NCBI GenBank assembly: GCA_963383645.1
Contig: OY726576.1
Coordinates: 8,732,102 to 8,796,101 of the forward strand
Source of the DNA: Muscardinus avellanarius
Lineage: Eukaryota; Chordata; Mammalia; Rodentia; Gliridae
Direction: 5' to 3'
Length of the DNA stretch: 64,000 nucleotides
Of this stretch, positions 49,206-60,136 are shown piece by piece. How positions within the stretch are numbered: position 1 is the stretch's first letter; each line of letters starts with the position of its first letter. The position numbers were made by a program, and so were the translations under genes. The notes under the pieces were generated by a model. It saw nothing but the letters and a program-made list of their open reading frames with translations. It searched no databases and was not told the origin of the DNA.

Positions 49206-49608
49206 TGTTTTTAAATATACTTTTATTGGTGCATGGTACAAGTGTCACATCAGTATGTAGTTCAGAGTGACAGGGACATCCATTCACATGGCCCTTGGTG
49301 AGCTGCTCCTCAGCTCCCTTCCCATTTCATTCTCTTCCCCACACATGATATCCAGCTTGGCATTGATAAATTTTTACACGTAAATAATGCTAATGGTAGC
49401 GTTTGCTTCATTAACTCTCCCAACACCACGGCTACCCTTCCATAGATCCCCTCTGTAAACTGCATTGGAGTTTCTGCTCCTTTACCTCAAGTCTCTCTTT
49501 TATCCCGATTACACCCTAACTTCCACATATGAGGGAAAATATATGACCCTTCACTTTCTGTGGCTGGCTAATCTCACTTAATATAATATTCTCCAGGTAT
49601 AAGGAACA
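49206..49608 (-). mobile_element. L1 3' region, antisense
   Basis: 'cttttattggtgcatggtac' is the reversed L1 tail. 'gagggaaaatatatgaccct' and 'taatctcacttaatataata' are reversed segments near the L1 ORF2 end. 'gggaacatt' before and 'aggaacatt' after may be the target duplication. Confidence 0.8.
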
Positions 49609-49637
49609 TTTATTTATTTTATTTTTATTTATTTATT

Positions 49638-49843
49638 TTGCGGTACCGGGGATGGAACTCAGGGGCACAGTACCTCTAAACTATACCCCCAGCCCTATTT
49701 TTTTAGTCCTTTTAAAATTCTGAAACAGTCTCACTGAGTTGCCAAGGACATTGCTAAGTAGCTGAGGCCGTCCACGAACCATGATCCTCCTGTCTCAGCC
49801 TCCTGAATGCCGAGTTTATAAGCATGTCCTACCATGCCAAGCT
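49638..49843 (-). mobile_element. B1-dID-type SINE, antisense
   Basis: 'gcggtaccggggatggaact', 'cccccagccctatttttt' and the end 'gtcctaccatgccaagc'. 'ataaggaacattta' before and 'ataaagaacattta' after form the target duplication. Confidence 0.9.
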
Positions 49844-49896
49844 TATAAAGAACATTTATAAACAACCACAAGTGTTTTTAAATGTTTTTTTTATAA

Positions 49897-50092
49897 GCCC
49901 AGGAGGCTGAGAAAGGAGGATCATGGTTCGTGGACAGCCTCAGCTACTTAGTGAGGTCCTTTGCAAATCAGTGAGACCCTGTTTCAAAATAAAGAATAAA
50001 AAACAGGGCTGGGGCTCTGGCTTGGAGGTAGAATGCCCCTGGGTTCCATCTCCAGCACCACAAACAAAACAAAACAAAACAAACAAAAACAA
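49897..50092 (+). mobile_element. 5'-truncated B1-dID SINE with (AAAAC)n tail
   Basis: It starts inside the head at 'gcccaggaggctgagaaagg'. It ends 'catctccagcaccac' and then aaacaaaac units. Confidence 0.88.
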
Positions 50093-50231
50093 CCTCAAGT
50101 AAACAATGGAATGGGAGGTTAGGCTGCAAGGGTAAAAAGTGAAGAAACAATGATAAACACCATTTTCATTAATTCATGGGATTAGTTTGTATTTCAAATA
50201 CATTCTATATTTTATTTATTTAGTTTTCATT

Positions 50232-50430
50232 TCTTTTTGGATTGAACCCAGGGGAATTCTACCTTTGAGTTATACCCTCAGACCTCTTTTAATTTTTGGC
50301 TTTGAAATAGAGTATTGCTAATTTGCCAAGAGTCTTGCCAAATTGCTAAGGCTGGACTCGATCCTGCAATCCTCCTGTCTCAGCCTCCTAAGTACTGGGA
50401 CTATAGGTATGTGCCCCCTTACCCAGCTAC
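50232..50430 (-). mobile_element. Old B1-dID SINE, antisense
   Basis: 'ggattgaacccaggggaatt', 'ccttgctaaattgctaaggc'-like text and 'gtgcccccttacccagct' mark a diverged copy. Confidence 0.85.
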
Positions 50431-50453
50431 TACATATATATACACGCATATAT

Positions 50454-50636
50454 TGGTGGTACTGGGGCTCCTGGAAACCCTTCTATCTCTGGGCTACACT
50501 CCCAGACACCTACTTTTTATATTTTTATTTGGAAACAGAGTCTCTTAAGCCAGCGAGGCTGGCTTCAAACTACGTGATCCTCCTGTCTCCGCCTCCCAAG
50601 CATGAGGATTACAAGTGTGCGCCACTATGCCCAGCC
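50454..50636 (-). mobile_element. Young-subfamily SINE, antisense
   Basis: 'tggtggtactggggctcctg', 'ctcttaagccagcgaggctg' and 'gcgccactatgcccagcc'. It lies 314 nt from the PLCB4 exon at 50950. Confidence 0.93.
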
Positions 50637-50817
50637 TACAGATATTTTTTAAACTTTCGTAATAGCATCAAGGATGTTTTCCATTTCACTTCTAATGGGG
50701 CAGGAGGCTCCAGATGTTTTCAGACACTGGGAATAAAGTGGCTCTTTCTTACGGTAGCCATATTTCACTAAATTTGCTATATCCTTGTAACTTAAATTTG
50801 TTAAACCCTAGAAACTA

Positions 50818-51087
<270 letters not shown>

Positions 51088-51309
51088 TTATATTTATCAC
51101 GAAAATTTAGCTAATGAACTATCCGCAATCCTGGACATCTGTTATGCCTTCTGTTGAGTATTTTTTCCTAGAATATAAGATACAGTTAAAAAGAAAGAAA
51201 GAAAACACAGTCAATTTTAGAAAATGAGGGATAAGGAAAGGCAGGAGTCAAAGATCAGATGACGTTTTTTCTCTGAATTTTCCCCCAGACAAGGACAACA
51301 GAGTAGGAG

Positions 51310-51500
51310 GGGAAACTGAGTTGCCTTGCAATCTTGTCTCTTTATTTACTGTGTAACTTGAAGCAAGTTGGTTAGTGTTCCTAGTCTCAGCTTCTCCACG
51401 TGAAAACTAGAGCAGATACCACCTACCCTGCAGGGCTCTCATGAGAATTCAGTGAGATGGTGAAGAAAAACAGTGAAAGTATAAAAGCCATTAACACTGT
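51310..51500 (+). repeat. MIR-like SINE
   Basis: 'ctgtgtaacttgaagcaagt', 'ctcagcttctccacgtgaaa' and 'cctgcagggctctcatgaga' follow the MIR core and 3' region. Confidence 0.75.
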
Positions 51501-51771
51501 CTTATTTTTAAATTTAGAAGTCTAATGTGTATTTCGGGCTAATTTTGCTTCTATCTCAGCTATAACTTGCACTGAAAAAGAAACAGGAAAATTCCATCTT
51601 TTATATAACATTGTTTGAAGCATTCTAAGTACTTTCAGAATTTCATAGACATATGTAAAAATTTTAACACTATAGAAGGAATATTTACTCTCCTTAAAAC
51701 ATTGGATAATTTATGATTTTTTAAATTGTCTAAGTTTGTAAAATTTGTAACTTGTTCCCTGGCAGAATCAC

Positions 51772-51988
51772 TTTTTTTTTTTTTTTTTTTTTGGTAGGTA
51801 CTGGGGATGATTGAAGCCAAGATCATTCTACCTCTGAGCTAAATCCTCAGTTCTATTTTATTTTTTATTTTGAAAAAGGGTCTTATTAAGTTGCAGAGGG
51901 TCTTGCTAAGGCTGGCCTCGAACCTATAGTCCTCCTGGCTCACCTCTCAATTACGGATACTACATATGTGCACCACCATACCTAGCTG
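51772..51988 (-). mobile_element. B1-dID SINE, antisense, with target duplication
   Basis: A poly(T) start of about 22 nt, 'ggtactggggatgattgaag', to 'gcaccaccatacctagct'. 'agaatcac' flanks it at 51764 and 51990. Confidence 0.9.
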
Positions 51989-52515
51989 TAGAATCACCTT
52001 TCTTTTTAAGATTATTTCCCTCAGTTAGCACATGGGTCATATAATTCTGTCAGTTTAAATGTTTTCTTTTCCTTTTTATAAGATAAAGTAATATATCCAC
52101 ATGGTAAACATTCAAATATATAAAGCAGAAAGCTAATACTACCTTTCCTGCCAATCCTATCTATATCTAGGAGGCAGCTACAGTCATTTATTGCTTGTAT
52201 CTTTCCAGATGTAAAACTTTAAATGAACTCATAGTTTTTGGCACCATTTTATTCTTAATGTCACAGATCATAGAAACACTTCCATATTGGCAACTTAGAT
52301 TTATGCCATCACTTGTAGGTACTTAAATATTCCTTTTTCTGAATGACAATGTTTTCTTTGTCCAGTTCCTTAATCACATAGATGGAATACTTTCAATTCT
52401 TTTTTACTAAAATATTGTCATTTTTTTCTCCTATCACTGATGTATGAGAATATCCGTTTCTGGGTATCCGAATCAGAGATGGATCATAAGAAAATCCTGC
52501 CTCTTGAAAATGCTT

Positions 52516-52724
52516 TTTTTTTTGCTTTTTGTACTGGTGGTTGAACCCAAGGGATATTCAATCTCTGAGCTACATGTCCAGCCCTATTTTTTAGAAAATT
52601 GAAACAGGATCTCACTAATTTGCAGAGGGCTTCCCTATACTGTCAAAGCTGGACACAAACCTGTGATTCCTCCTGTCTCAGAACCCCATACTGGGATTAC
52701 AGGCATGTACTACCAGGCCCGATT
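52516..52724 (-). mobile_element. B1-dID SINE, antisense
   Basis: 'tttttgtactggtggttgaa', 'tgagctacatgtccagccct' and 'ttacaggcatgtactaccag' mark a diverged copy. Confidence 0.85.
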
Positions 52725-52985
52725 GACTAATTTTTAGACCTTGCTCAGGAAAAAAAAATCAACATAATTATATTTTGAAAGATAATGTTCTATGAATGTA
52801 TTTATTTTTACTCTTTTTATGAAAAATATTAAGTATCCATGAAAGAGGTAAAAGAAAAATCCCTACTCATATACTGCTGATGAAGATCATACAATTGTAA
52901 TGTTTGCTTGACACCTTGCCTTTATTCTTTCCTTATATCTGAAATATTTTATGGGAAATTCCATGTATCATAGCATATAATTCTT

Positions 52986-53006
52986 TTTTTGCGGTACTAG
53001 AGATGG
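52986..53006 (-). mobile_element. 21-bp SINE 3'-tip insertion with perfect target duplication
   Basis: In minus sense the insert reads 'ccatctctagtaccgcaaaa' plus A. That is only the last 16 or so bases of the SINE and a short A tail. The 14-bp direct repeat agcatataattctt flanks it at 52972-52985 and 53007-53020. Confidence 0.88.
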
Positions 53007-53187
53007 AGCATATAATTCTTAATTACTTCTTTATGCATCTCTACTGAAGAAGGGGATTTTCTTCCAGAATCAAGAACACCAATATTTCATTCAACAAATT
53101 TGGCAGTAATTCCTTCCCATAAGACACAGCCCATCTTAATATCTCCCATCATTATAGTTACTTTATTTGAATCAAGATACAAAGTTG

Positions 53188-53363
53188 ACAGCATATGGAA
53201 GCACATGCCTGTTACCTTAGAGAGTCAGGAAGTTGAGGCCGGAAGATGGAAAGTTTGAGGCCAGCCTGGGAAACTTAGTGAGATTCTTTTTCAAAATTAA
53301 ATAAAAAATAAAACTGGGTGGGATATTATATATCCCACCCTACTACCAAGTTACCTATCTATC

Positions 53364-53398
<35 letters not shown>

Positions 53399-53476
53399 AT
53401 CTATCTATCATCTATTGATATATCTGGCTTGGTAGTAGAGCACCCTGGGTTCAGTCCCTAGAACTGCAAAAAAAAT
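53188..53476 (+). mobile_element. Old SINE with inverted duplication and (ATCT)n in its middle
   Basis: The head-like part (53195-53310) and the tail ('ggcttggtagtagagcaccc' to 'gtccctagaactgc' and A8) are separated. Between them lie an inverted repeat and an (ATCT)n array at 53354-53414. Confidence 0.8.
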
Positions 53477-53821
53477 CCCACTATATCTCTGATAATAATG
53501 ACTCTTAGGTGTATTTTAATCTAGAATTATGCCTCTTCTGTTTGTTTTATTGTAATGCATGGACATGTTGAAGAAATATACCAGGTGCCCTATAAAAATG
53601 ACCCACATTCTGAGTTTATCTCTGTGCTTTCTTGTTGTGTGGTCTAGCTCTAAGGCTTGACTTTCTCTTTTGGTGCAAGGTACTGCACAGGAGGTGCTGT
53701 GACTTAGTATGCTTCATATCAAGGGACCTAAGTCCTGACTGTCCACAGGTGGTGGTGCTAAGAGCATCTAGCAGGCTCTGGAGGTGACGATTTGGTCTCT
53801 GTATCACAGAGCTGCACTCTT

Positions 53822-53930
53822 TCCTCCTCCTCCTCCTCCTCCTCCTCCTCCTCCTCCTCCCCCCTCCTCTTCCTCCTTTCTCTCTCTCTCCCATCCCCCC
53901 TCTTTCTCTCTCTCTCCCCCCACACACATG
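53822..53930. repeat. (TCC)n and CT-rich tract
   Basis: TCC triplets (53822-53861) are followed by CT-rich sequence and a C/CA run. Open frames across it give Pro, Ser or Gly homopolymers only. Confidence 0.95.
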
Positions 53931-54769
53931 ATCAACCAGGGACCCTCAAGCAATACTTCCACACCAGCAATGCTGTCCGCGGTGCTGAAGTCGGCCAACA
54001 TCTGGGGAGATGACAGAGGGTCTGCTGCATTTCATAATGAAGATGTGAGAAGTTATGCAGCCTCCTCTGATCTCTGATGATGACTCAGCCCCTAGCGCTC
54101 TGTGGTCACTGGTCACCAGCCAGGAGATGACGTGGTGGGAGCAGTACGTGGGTTTGCTCATAAGTCATCTGAACTCCAGGGAGTGGCCTTCACCCTCCCT
54201 TTAACACACTCATGACTCAGCAAAGCTGGATTTTTAGCCCCACTGTGCCCACCTCCCTAATGCCTCTTCTTCCATTCCTCCACACTCTTATGGGGAAAGG
54301 TAAGGTTGAACTCGTGCCCCCTGAACTTTCCTGCCCTTCCCTGGAAGAAATAATCCCAGTCCAGGCCTCTTGGCAGGCAACCACAGAGGGCACTTTACCT
54401 CCTGTATGATCCCAAAGGCACATTTCATAAGCAACCTGCTTGTTTCCTAGCCTGTTAGAGAATAAATTCTTGCTTATCTTTAACAAGGTATAATCAGTGC
54501 AGGGGCCTGAAGAGAGCTCATGGAATTTTGGAGAGATGACTAGAAGTCCCTCCATTAAAAATAACAGATAGTACTTTAATCTTTAGTCATTTAAGACCAA
54601 GAAAGCAAGACATCACATCAGAGAACAAAATGAACCATCCTCCTTCCACCTTAGCTACTCTCACTTTTACATATTTTTGGTATGTAAAATGAATTCATAT
54701 ATTATTTAAAGTTATGTAATCTGCTTTTTTATTAATTACGATTTATAATTAGGGGTTCTTTCTTTTATT

Positions 54770-54978
54770 TTTAGAGGAACTGGGGATGGAACCCAGGGGC
54801 ATTCTGCCTCTAAGGTACATCCCCAGCTCTATTTTTTCATTCTTTATTTCAAAACAGGAAGGGCTCACCAAGTTGCAGAAGGCCTCACTAAGTAGCTGCG
54901 GCTCGCCACAAACCTGTGATCCTCTTGTTTCAGTCTCCCAAGTACCTGAATTACATGTGTGCTCCACACACCCGGCTT
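54770..54978 (-). mobile_element. B1-dID SINE, antisense, with target duplication
   Basis: 'aactggggatggaacccagg' to 'tgctccacacacccggct'. 'ttataattaggggttctt' before and 'ttatgattagggtttctt' after are the target duplication with small changes. Confidence 0.9.
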
Positions 54979-55564
54979 ATGATTAGGGTTTCTTATATCC
55001 ATATTTTTTAAGTTATTTTTGGTGGATGGATGATATCTCACTTACCTTATGTATCAAACTATTCTCTACTGGTAGTATTTAGATGGGCTTTCAAATTTTC
55101 AGTAAAATATGACATTTCAAGGAGTATCTTAGTACAGAAAACTTTATTAGAAAATAAACCTTTCTGTTGCATAATAATTTATATACCTGATGGGAATTCC
55201 TGACAAGATTTATTTTAGTCCCATCAACACTGTTTCTTTTTTGCAGGTCTGGGGGTGGAACCTCCAAGCTATACCCCCTGGTATAGGGGAAACATTATAC
55301 CAAAAATACGTAAAAGTGAAAGTAGCTAAGATGGAAGAATCATGGTTCATTTCATTCTTTGATGTGATATCTTGCTTTAATAAACTTTAAGAAAGTTATC
55401 AGAGAATTATTTATGAATAACATGAGTACTTAGAAAATGAAGCAGAGTTAAGAAGGTAGGCTGGATAGGAAAATCCCCTTGCCTCAAATTCCTGTCTATC
55501 CAGAACCTCAGAATATGGCCTTATTTATAAAAAAGGGTCTCTACTTGTTTTACTTAAGGATAGA

Positions 55565-55830
55565 AAAGAGATCATTCTGGGTTAGGTCAGGCTGTAAATC
55601 TAGTGACGAGCATCTTCATAAGAAGGAGAAAGGGTGCACATAGACAAAAAGGTCAAGTGATCCTGAAGGCAGAGACTGGAGTGGTGCCCTACAAGCCAAG
55701 GAGCTGGGGCCACCGAAGTCGGGAAGGAGGGCAGCAGGCTTCTTGCCAAGAGCCCCACAGCAGCATGGCCTGGCTGACTGCTTCGTTTTAGACTTTTGGC
55801 CTCTGGAACCATGAGGAGCAAGTATCTGTG
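55565..55830 (+). repeat. Old interspersed repeat, family uncertain
   Basis: 'ctgtaaatctagtgacgagc', 'tcataagaaggagaaagggt', 'ctacaagccaaggagctggg' and 'acttttggcctctggaacca' follow a common mammalian repeat ending in a 'gcctccagaactgtgag' motif. I cannot fix the family name. Confidence 0.5.
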
Positions 55831-56681
55831 CCTATTGGTATGGTGTTCTTGGGAAACAAATACAGAGAAGATGTAAGACAGCTATTAACCTGACTATGTA
55901 TTATGAGACAAACACTGTTGTTACTTAAACACCAAGTCATAGACTGAGGTTTACAAGGAAGGCTTTATCTTAATCCCTGTTAACAGGGAGGGACCACCAG
56001 CCCCTAAGGCCTCCCTAGGTCCTGTCAGTTTGATCTCAGGGAAACCCCCCGCCCACCGAATCTCAGTGGAATTCTCTCTGTTTTTTGTAGCTCAGTCTTG
56101 GATTCCAGGGCTGGTCCTACACAATTGGGACCTAGCTGACTCTGTACACTGTTTACTACCTCACACACAAGATGGATGGGATGTTCTTGCCCATCGTCTG
56201 CTGCAGGCTTGTGTACTAGTGGACTTTTACACAGGAAAATAAGATGCTGCATATGTATCTGCTTTCTGGATAAATATTACTTAAAACAATCCTGAATTAC
56301 CAATATCAGCAATTCTAGAACCTATGGGATCTTATGCCACCAGATCCTGTAATCCTATATTAAACACTCAGGGCTGTGGATAAGGCTCAAATGAGCAGAA
56401 TGTGAAATGGGTGATTCATTCATGGCCATTTCTAATAGCAATTAGATATTTGTAAGCTGTCTAGTTCTGTCTTGTGGTAGCTGGTACCCATTCTTCAGCT
56501 GGAATTATAGGTCAGTGCCGAAAGACAGCACCTGAATACCCAGGACAGTTCCAACCAACTTTTTTCTATTTCTGCAAAGGACAAAGAATTCAGTAATTGG
56601 GAGCACCAAGGTATGCCTTCACTTTTTTAAGGTAATTTTCTCATTGGACTCAGCTTATCCGCCAGCATATATACCTGAATA

Positions 56682-56684
<3 letters not shown>

Positions 56685-56730
<46 letters not shown>

Positions 56731-56736
56731 ATGTGT

Positions 56737-56801
<65 letters not shown>

Positions 56802-56806
56802 GGAGG
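56685..56806. repeat. (GT)n followed by (GA)n microsatellite
   Basis: GT dinucleotides to about 56728, a short 'tttatgtgtg' bridge, then about 63 bp of GA. It is a compound array. Confidence 0.97.
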
Positions 56807-57237
56807 GAAGTGGTAGGCAGAAGATAGAGTGCTACGTATAAAAAAGGAAATTGATTTTAATAACTACATTTAAAATAATATATAATTAGGAAATGAGAAA
56901 TTATACCTCAAATATGTCACACAATACTTGCATAACTCTGCTTGCAAATATTTTTTACTTGCCTCAGTGCAGAAAAATGACTTGAAGTAGTTAAATAAAT
57001 ATGGCATATTTGTATATTCAAGTAAATCTGGTCTCTTTTTTTTTGGGTGCCAATATGATATTTCAGTGGGCTTCATCTCCTTGGTTGGGGGACACTGTGG
57101 GCTGGCATAGCCTATTTAGCTCACTGCACCTCAAGACAAGCAACTGCTGCAAGAACTAATTTTGAGAATACAAACAATAACAAACGCTGGCAAGGATGTG
57201 AGGAAATTAGAACCCTTAAACACTGTTGGTGGGGCCA

Positions 57238-57424
57238 GGCATGGTGGCGCACGCTTGTAATCCCAGCATTCTGGAGGCTAAGACAGGAGGATCACAGCTC
57301 AAGAAAAGCCTCTGCTACTTAGTGAGGCCCTCCGCAACTTAGTGAGACCCTGTTTCAAAATAAAGAATAAAAAATAGGGCTTGGAGGCTGAATGCTCCTG
57401 GGTTCCACCCTAGACCAGCAAAAG
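57238..57424 (+). mobile_element. B1-dID SINE inside the older L1
   Basis: 'gccaggcatggtggcgcacg' to 'tgggttccaccctagaccag' and a short A-rich end. The L1 text resumes with 'gattaaaattagttcagcca'. Confidence 0.88.
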
Positions 57425-57713
57425 AAGCAGTGTGGATGGGATTAAAATTAGTTCAGCCACTTTGGCGATCAGGAGACCAGGAATGGAACCACCCTACGAG
57501 CCAGCTCTATCCTGCTGGGTGTCTTTCCAGAGGAATCGAGGTCAGAATATTATAGCGATACACACATATCCATGTTTATGGCAGTATGATCACAAGGGCC
57601 AAATTACGGAACCAGGCTAGGTGTCTGTCAGAAGAGGACTGGATAAAGAAAATGTAAAAATATAGTCTTTACACAGAATGCAATTTTATTCAGCCATAAA
57701 GAACAAATTATGT

Positions 57714-58055
57714 TTTGGGAAGTCTGGAGTGATTCTAATTGGTTTGCCTCTGAATGTCACTTGGCCCTTTGTTTTTGTTGCCTTTAAGATTCTCTGCTTG
57801 GCTTCCACATTGGTCATTTTGACAATTATATGGCGTGGAGATCCTCTTCTCGGATCCTGTCTAAAGGGAGTTCTATAAGTTTCCTGGATCTGTGTATCAA
57901 CCTCTTGCTCTATATTTGGAAAATTTTCTGCTATTACTTCCTTGAAGAGATTGTTGATCCCTTTGGTATCACTTTCTTTTCCCTCCTCTATTCCAATTAT
58001 TCTTAGGTTAGCTCTCTTAAGATGGGCCCATATTTCTTCAATGTCAGATTCCAAG
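57714..58055 (-). pseudogene. L1 ORF1p fragment: RRM and start of C-terminal domain (inverted)
   Basis: Minus-strand translation contains LRIIGIEEG, then ENFPNIEQEV, YRTPFRQDPRRGSPRHIIV, KGQVTFRGKPIRITPDF. These are the RRM and early C-terminal motifs of L1 ORF1p, the RNA-binding trimer subunit of the L1 particle. The reading frame is open across the fragment. It is cut at both ends and inverted relative to the rest of the insertion, so no complete protein can be made. Confidence 0.9.
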
Positions 58056-58318
58056 TCATGAGAGCCAGAAGGGCTTGGAGTAACATATTCCAAACTCTGA
58101 AAGAAAACAACTTCCAGCCAAAAATTTCCTATCCAGCAAAACTTTCTATCAAATTAGATGGAGAAATAAGAAGCTTCCATGACAAAGAGAAACTGAAGGA
58201 ATTTATGTCTTCAAAACCAGCGCTAGAGAAAATACTCAAAGAGATTAACTACAAAGAAGAAATAGGTAACACTCACCAGAACCAGAGAAACAAGAGTTTC
58301 CATCCAACAGACAACTAA
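58056..58318 (+). pseudogene. L1 ORF1p C-terminal fragment
   Basis: Plus-strand translation contains MRARRAWSNIFQTLKEN, FQPKISYPAKLSIK and PALEKILKEI, then a stop. It is the C-terminal domain of L1 ORF1p. It continues roughly where the inverted fragment leaves off in the family's protein order. A few residues are missing at the junction. It is a broken copy. Confidence 0.9.
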
Positions 58319-58499
58319 GATTGGTTATCTGTGGAGATTCATTATTTATGTTAGTCTTTTACCTATCTCTAAGTTGTATTGTTTGCCTTTATTGTTGTTA
58401 ATTTTTAGGATTTCTAGTTGGAATATTAATATACCTTCAGATATAGCATTTGGAAATATTTTATCCAATTCTATTAGTAACTTTTAACTCTGTTTACAT

Positions 58500-59030
58500 T
58501 GTCTTTGGATATACAATATTTTTTTTATTTTTTAGGGAGTTTGTATATTCTTCTGTTGCCTGTGCCATTGAAATCATATCCAAGAAATCACTGCCAATTT
58601 CAATGTTGTGAGGTTTTATGACCCAGATTTTCTCCTAAAAGTTTATAGTCTTAAGATTTATATTTAGGTCTTTTATCTATTTTGAGTTAATACTTGTATG
58701 TGGGATTAGGTAAAGGTCCAATTTTATTCTTTTCCATGTAATTATTATTTTTCAACAATATTTAGTTAAAAGATTATTATTTCCACCACCAAATGTTCGT
58801 GGAAACCTTGTCAAAAATAACTTGACAATATAGGGAAGAATTTAGCTCTAGGCTTGTATTTAACTCCAATGGTCTATATATCTGCCTTTAGAACAGTACT
58901 ACACTGTTTCAATTATTGTAGCTTTATATGGTTTGAAATCAGAAAATATATATCTGCTAGCTTTGTTCTTTTTCAAGATCGTTTTGGGTATCTAGAATTC
59001 ATACTCCATATTAAGATAGATTTTTTTCTG
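58500..59030 (-). repeat. Antisense old L1 (L1M-like) 3' region inside the insertion
   Basis: 'catatccaagaaatcactgc', 'ggtcttttatctattttgag' and 'cagtactacactgtttcaat' are reversed wording common to ancient L1M 3' regions. It lies between the ORF1 stop and the younger L1 tail, within the target duplication. Confidence 0.7.
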
Positions 59031-59410
59031 AAAAATAAATATATAAATATATGATAGTTTCACCTAAAAAAACAGAAAAAAATATGCTCTAGTAAGAAAG
59101 AAAGCAAAAAGAAATATTGAAATGCTATCTTTAAATCATCAAACGCTTGGTATCAGACAAATGAAACTGTTATGTGAGATTATCATTGTTAATTTTGGAT
59201 AAATTGCTATAATACTAGATGTCAACCACTAAGCCAAGCATGGGAAGGAGGGATGGGGAGAGAATGGGGTGGGGATCGGGTGGGGGCTGACTGGGCGATG
59301 TGTGCATGTATGTCTACAAAAGTTTGTATCCCACTATGATGTATGAATACAGTGCACCAATAAAATAAAATTAAAAAAAAAAACAAAACAAAAAAAAACA
59401 AAACAAAACA

Positions 59411-59543
59411 AAAAAATCATTAGTGCCTACCACATCCTAACAGAATGTAATCTTCTTAATGAAAACTATGTTTTACTCACTCATGTATAAATTTGTTGAA
59501 TTGAATGGAACAATCAATGCAAATAATAAATGTTTCTTTTCTT
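59411..59543 (+). repeat. L2-like 3' end, apparently transduced
   Basis: 'cagaatgtaatcttcttaat', 'tgtataaatttgttgaattg' and 'aataataaatgtttc' resemble an L2 3' end. It sits after the L1's own A-rich end and before the final poly(A), as expected of 3'-flank transduction. Confidence 0.55.
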
Positions 59544-59954
59544 GAAAAAAAAAAAAAAAAAAAAAAAAGAACAAATTATGTCATTGGTAGGAAAATGTAT
59601 GGAACTAGAGAATATTATGCTAGGTGAGCTCCACGAGTCTCAGAAAGGTGGAGGCTACAGAGAGGGTGGAAGAGAAGGGTGGAAGCTACAGAGAAAGTAG
59701 GGAGCAAAAAGAACCTCGGATGGGTGAGGAGAGAGAGCAGGAGTATGGTAGGTGGGGACCTGGAGAAGAAGGTGGAGGAAAAAGTGCAAACAACCCTATG
59801 GATATGTATTAAGTTATCAATAATGTCTGTGGAAGGGAGGGAGGGAGCAGGGCAGGATCTGAGGAAAACCCACCAAGTGTAGTGTGCGTGTATGTTCTAC
59901 CGCTACGAACTTCATGGTGACTTATAATGACAGTGCACTAATAAGAGTATATTA

Positions 59955-60136
59955 TTGTGGGACTGTGGATGGAGCCCAGGGGCATTCTACCTCCGAGCTA
60001 CAGCCCCAGCCCTATTTTATATTCTTTATTTTGCAAAAGGGTCTCACTGAGTTGCAAAGGGCCTCACTGAGTAGCTGAGGCTGTCTGCGAACCATGATCC
60101 TCCTGTCTCAGCCTCCCAAATGCTGGGATTATAAAA
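59955..60136 (-). mobile_element. B1-dID SINE, antisense
   Basis: 'gggactgtggatggagccca', 'cactgagtagctgaggctgt' and 'aaatgctgggattataaaa'. The head is truncated. Confidence 0.88.

Larger units (their letters stand above)
57714..59565 (+). mobile_element. Younger composite L1-type insertion (ORF1 only, 5'-inverted, 3'-transduced)
   Basis: It is flanked by the perfect 16-bp direct repeat aaagaacaaattatgt (57698-57713 and 59566-59581) and ends in a poly(A) tail. Order: an inverted ORF1 middle segment (57714 to about 58055), the ORF1 C-terminal part in sense orientation (to 58318), then a stretch resembling an antisense old L1 3' region (about 58500-59030). After that come the G-rich L1 tail with 'gcaccaataaaataaa' (59217-59365), an A-rich stretch, an L2-like segment with AATAAA, and poly(A). 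ORF2 is absent. Confidence 0.88.
57115..59950 (+). mobile_element. Older L1 3' region, interrupted twice
   Basis: Before the break: 'aacgctggcaaggatgtgag', 'tggataaagaaaatgtaaaa' and 'ttattcagccataaagaaca'. After it: 'cattggtaggaaaatgtatg', 'gaactagagaatattatgct', then a polypurine 3'UTR and 'cagtgcactaataagagta'. This is the ORF2 end and 3'UTR of one L1, with a SINE at 57238 and a large L1-type insertion at 57714. Confidence 0.9.

Noticed and set aside
50343..50771. 142-codon plus-strand open frame, the longest in the window
   Set aside because: It is made almost entirely of two antisense SINEs. The same '[11 protein letters not shown]' wording appears in other SINE copies in this window.
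53616..54077. Overlapping Pro-, Ser-, Gly- and Arg-rich open frames
   Set aside because: All are driven by the (TCC)n and CT tracts and would not be stable genes.
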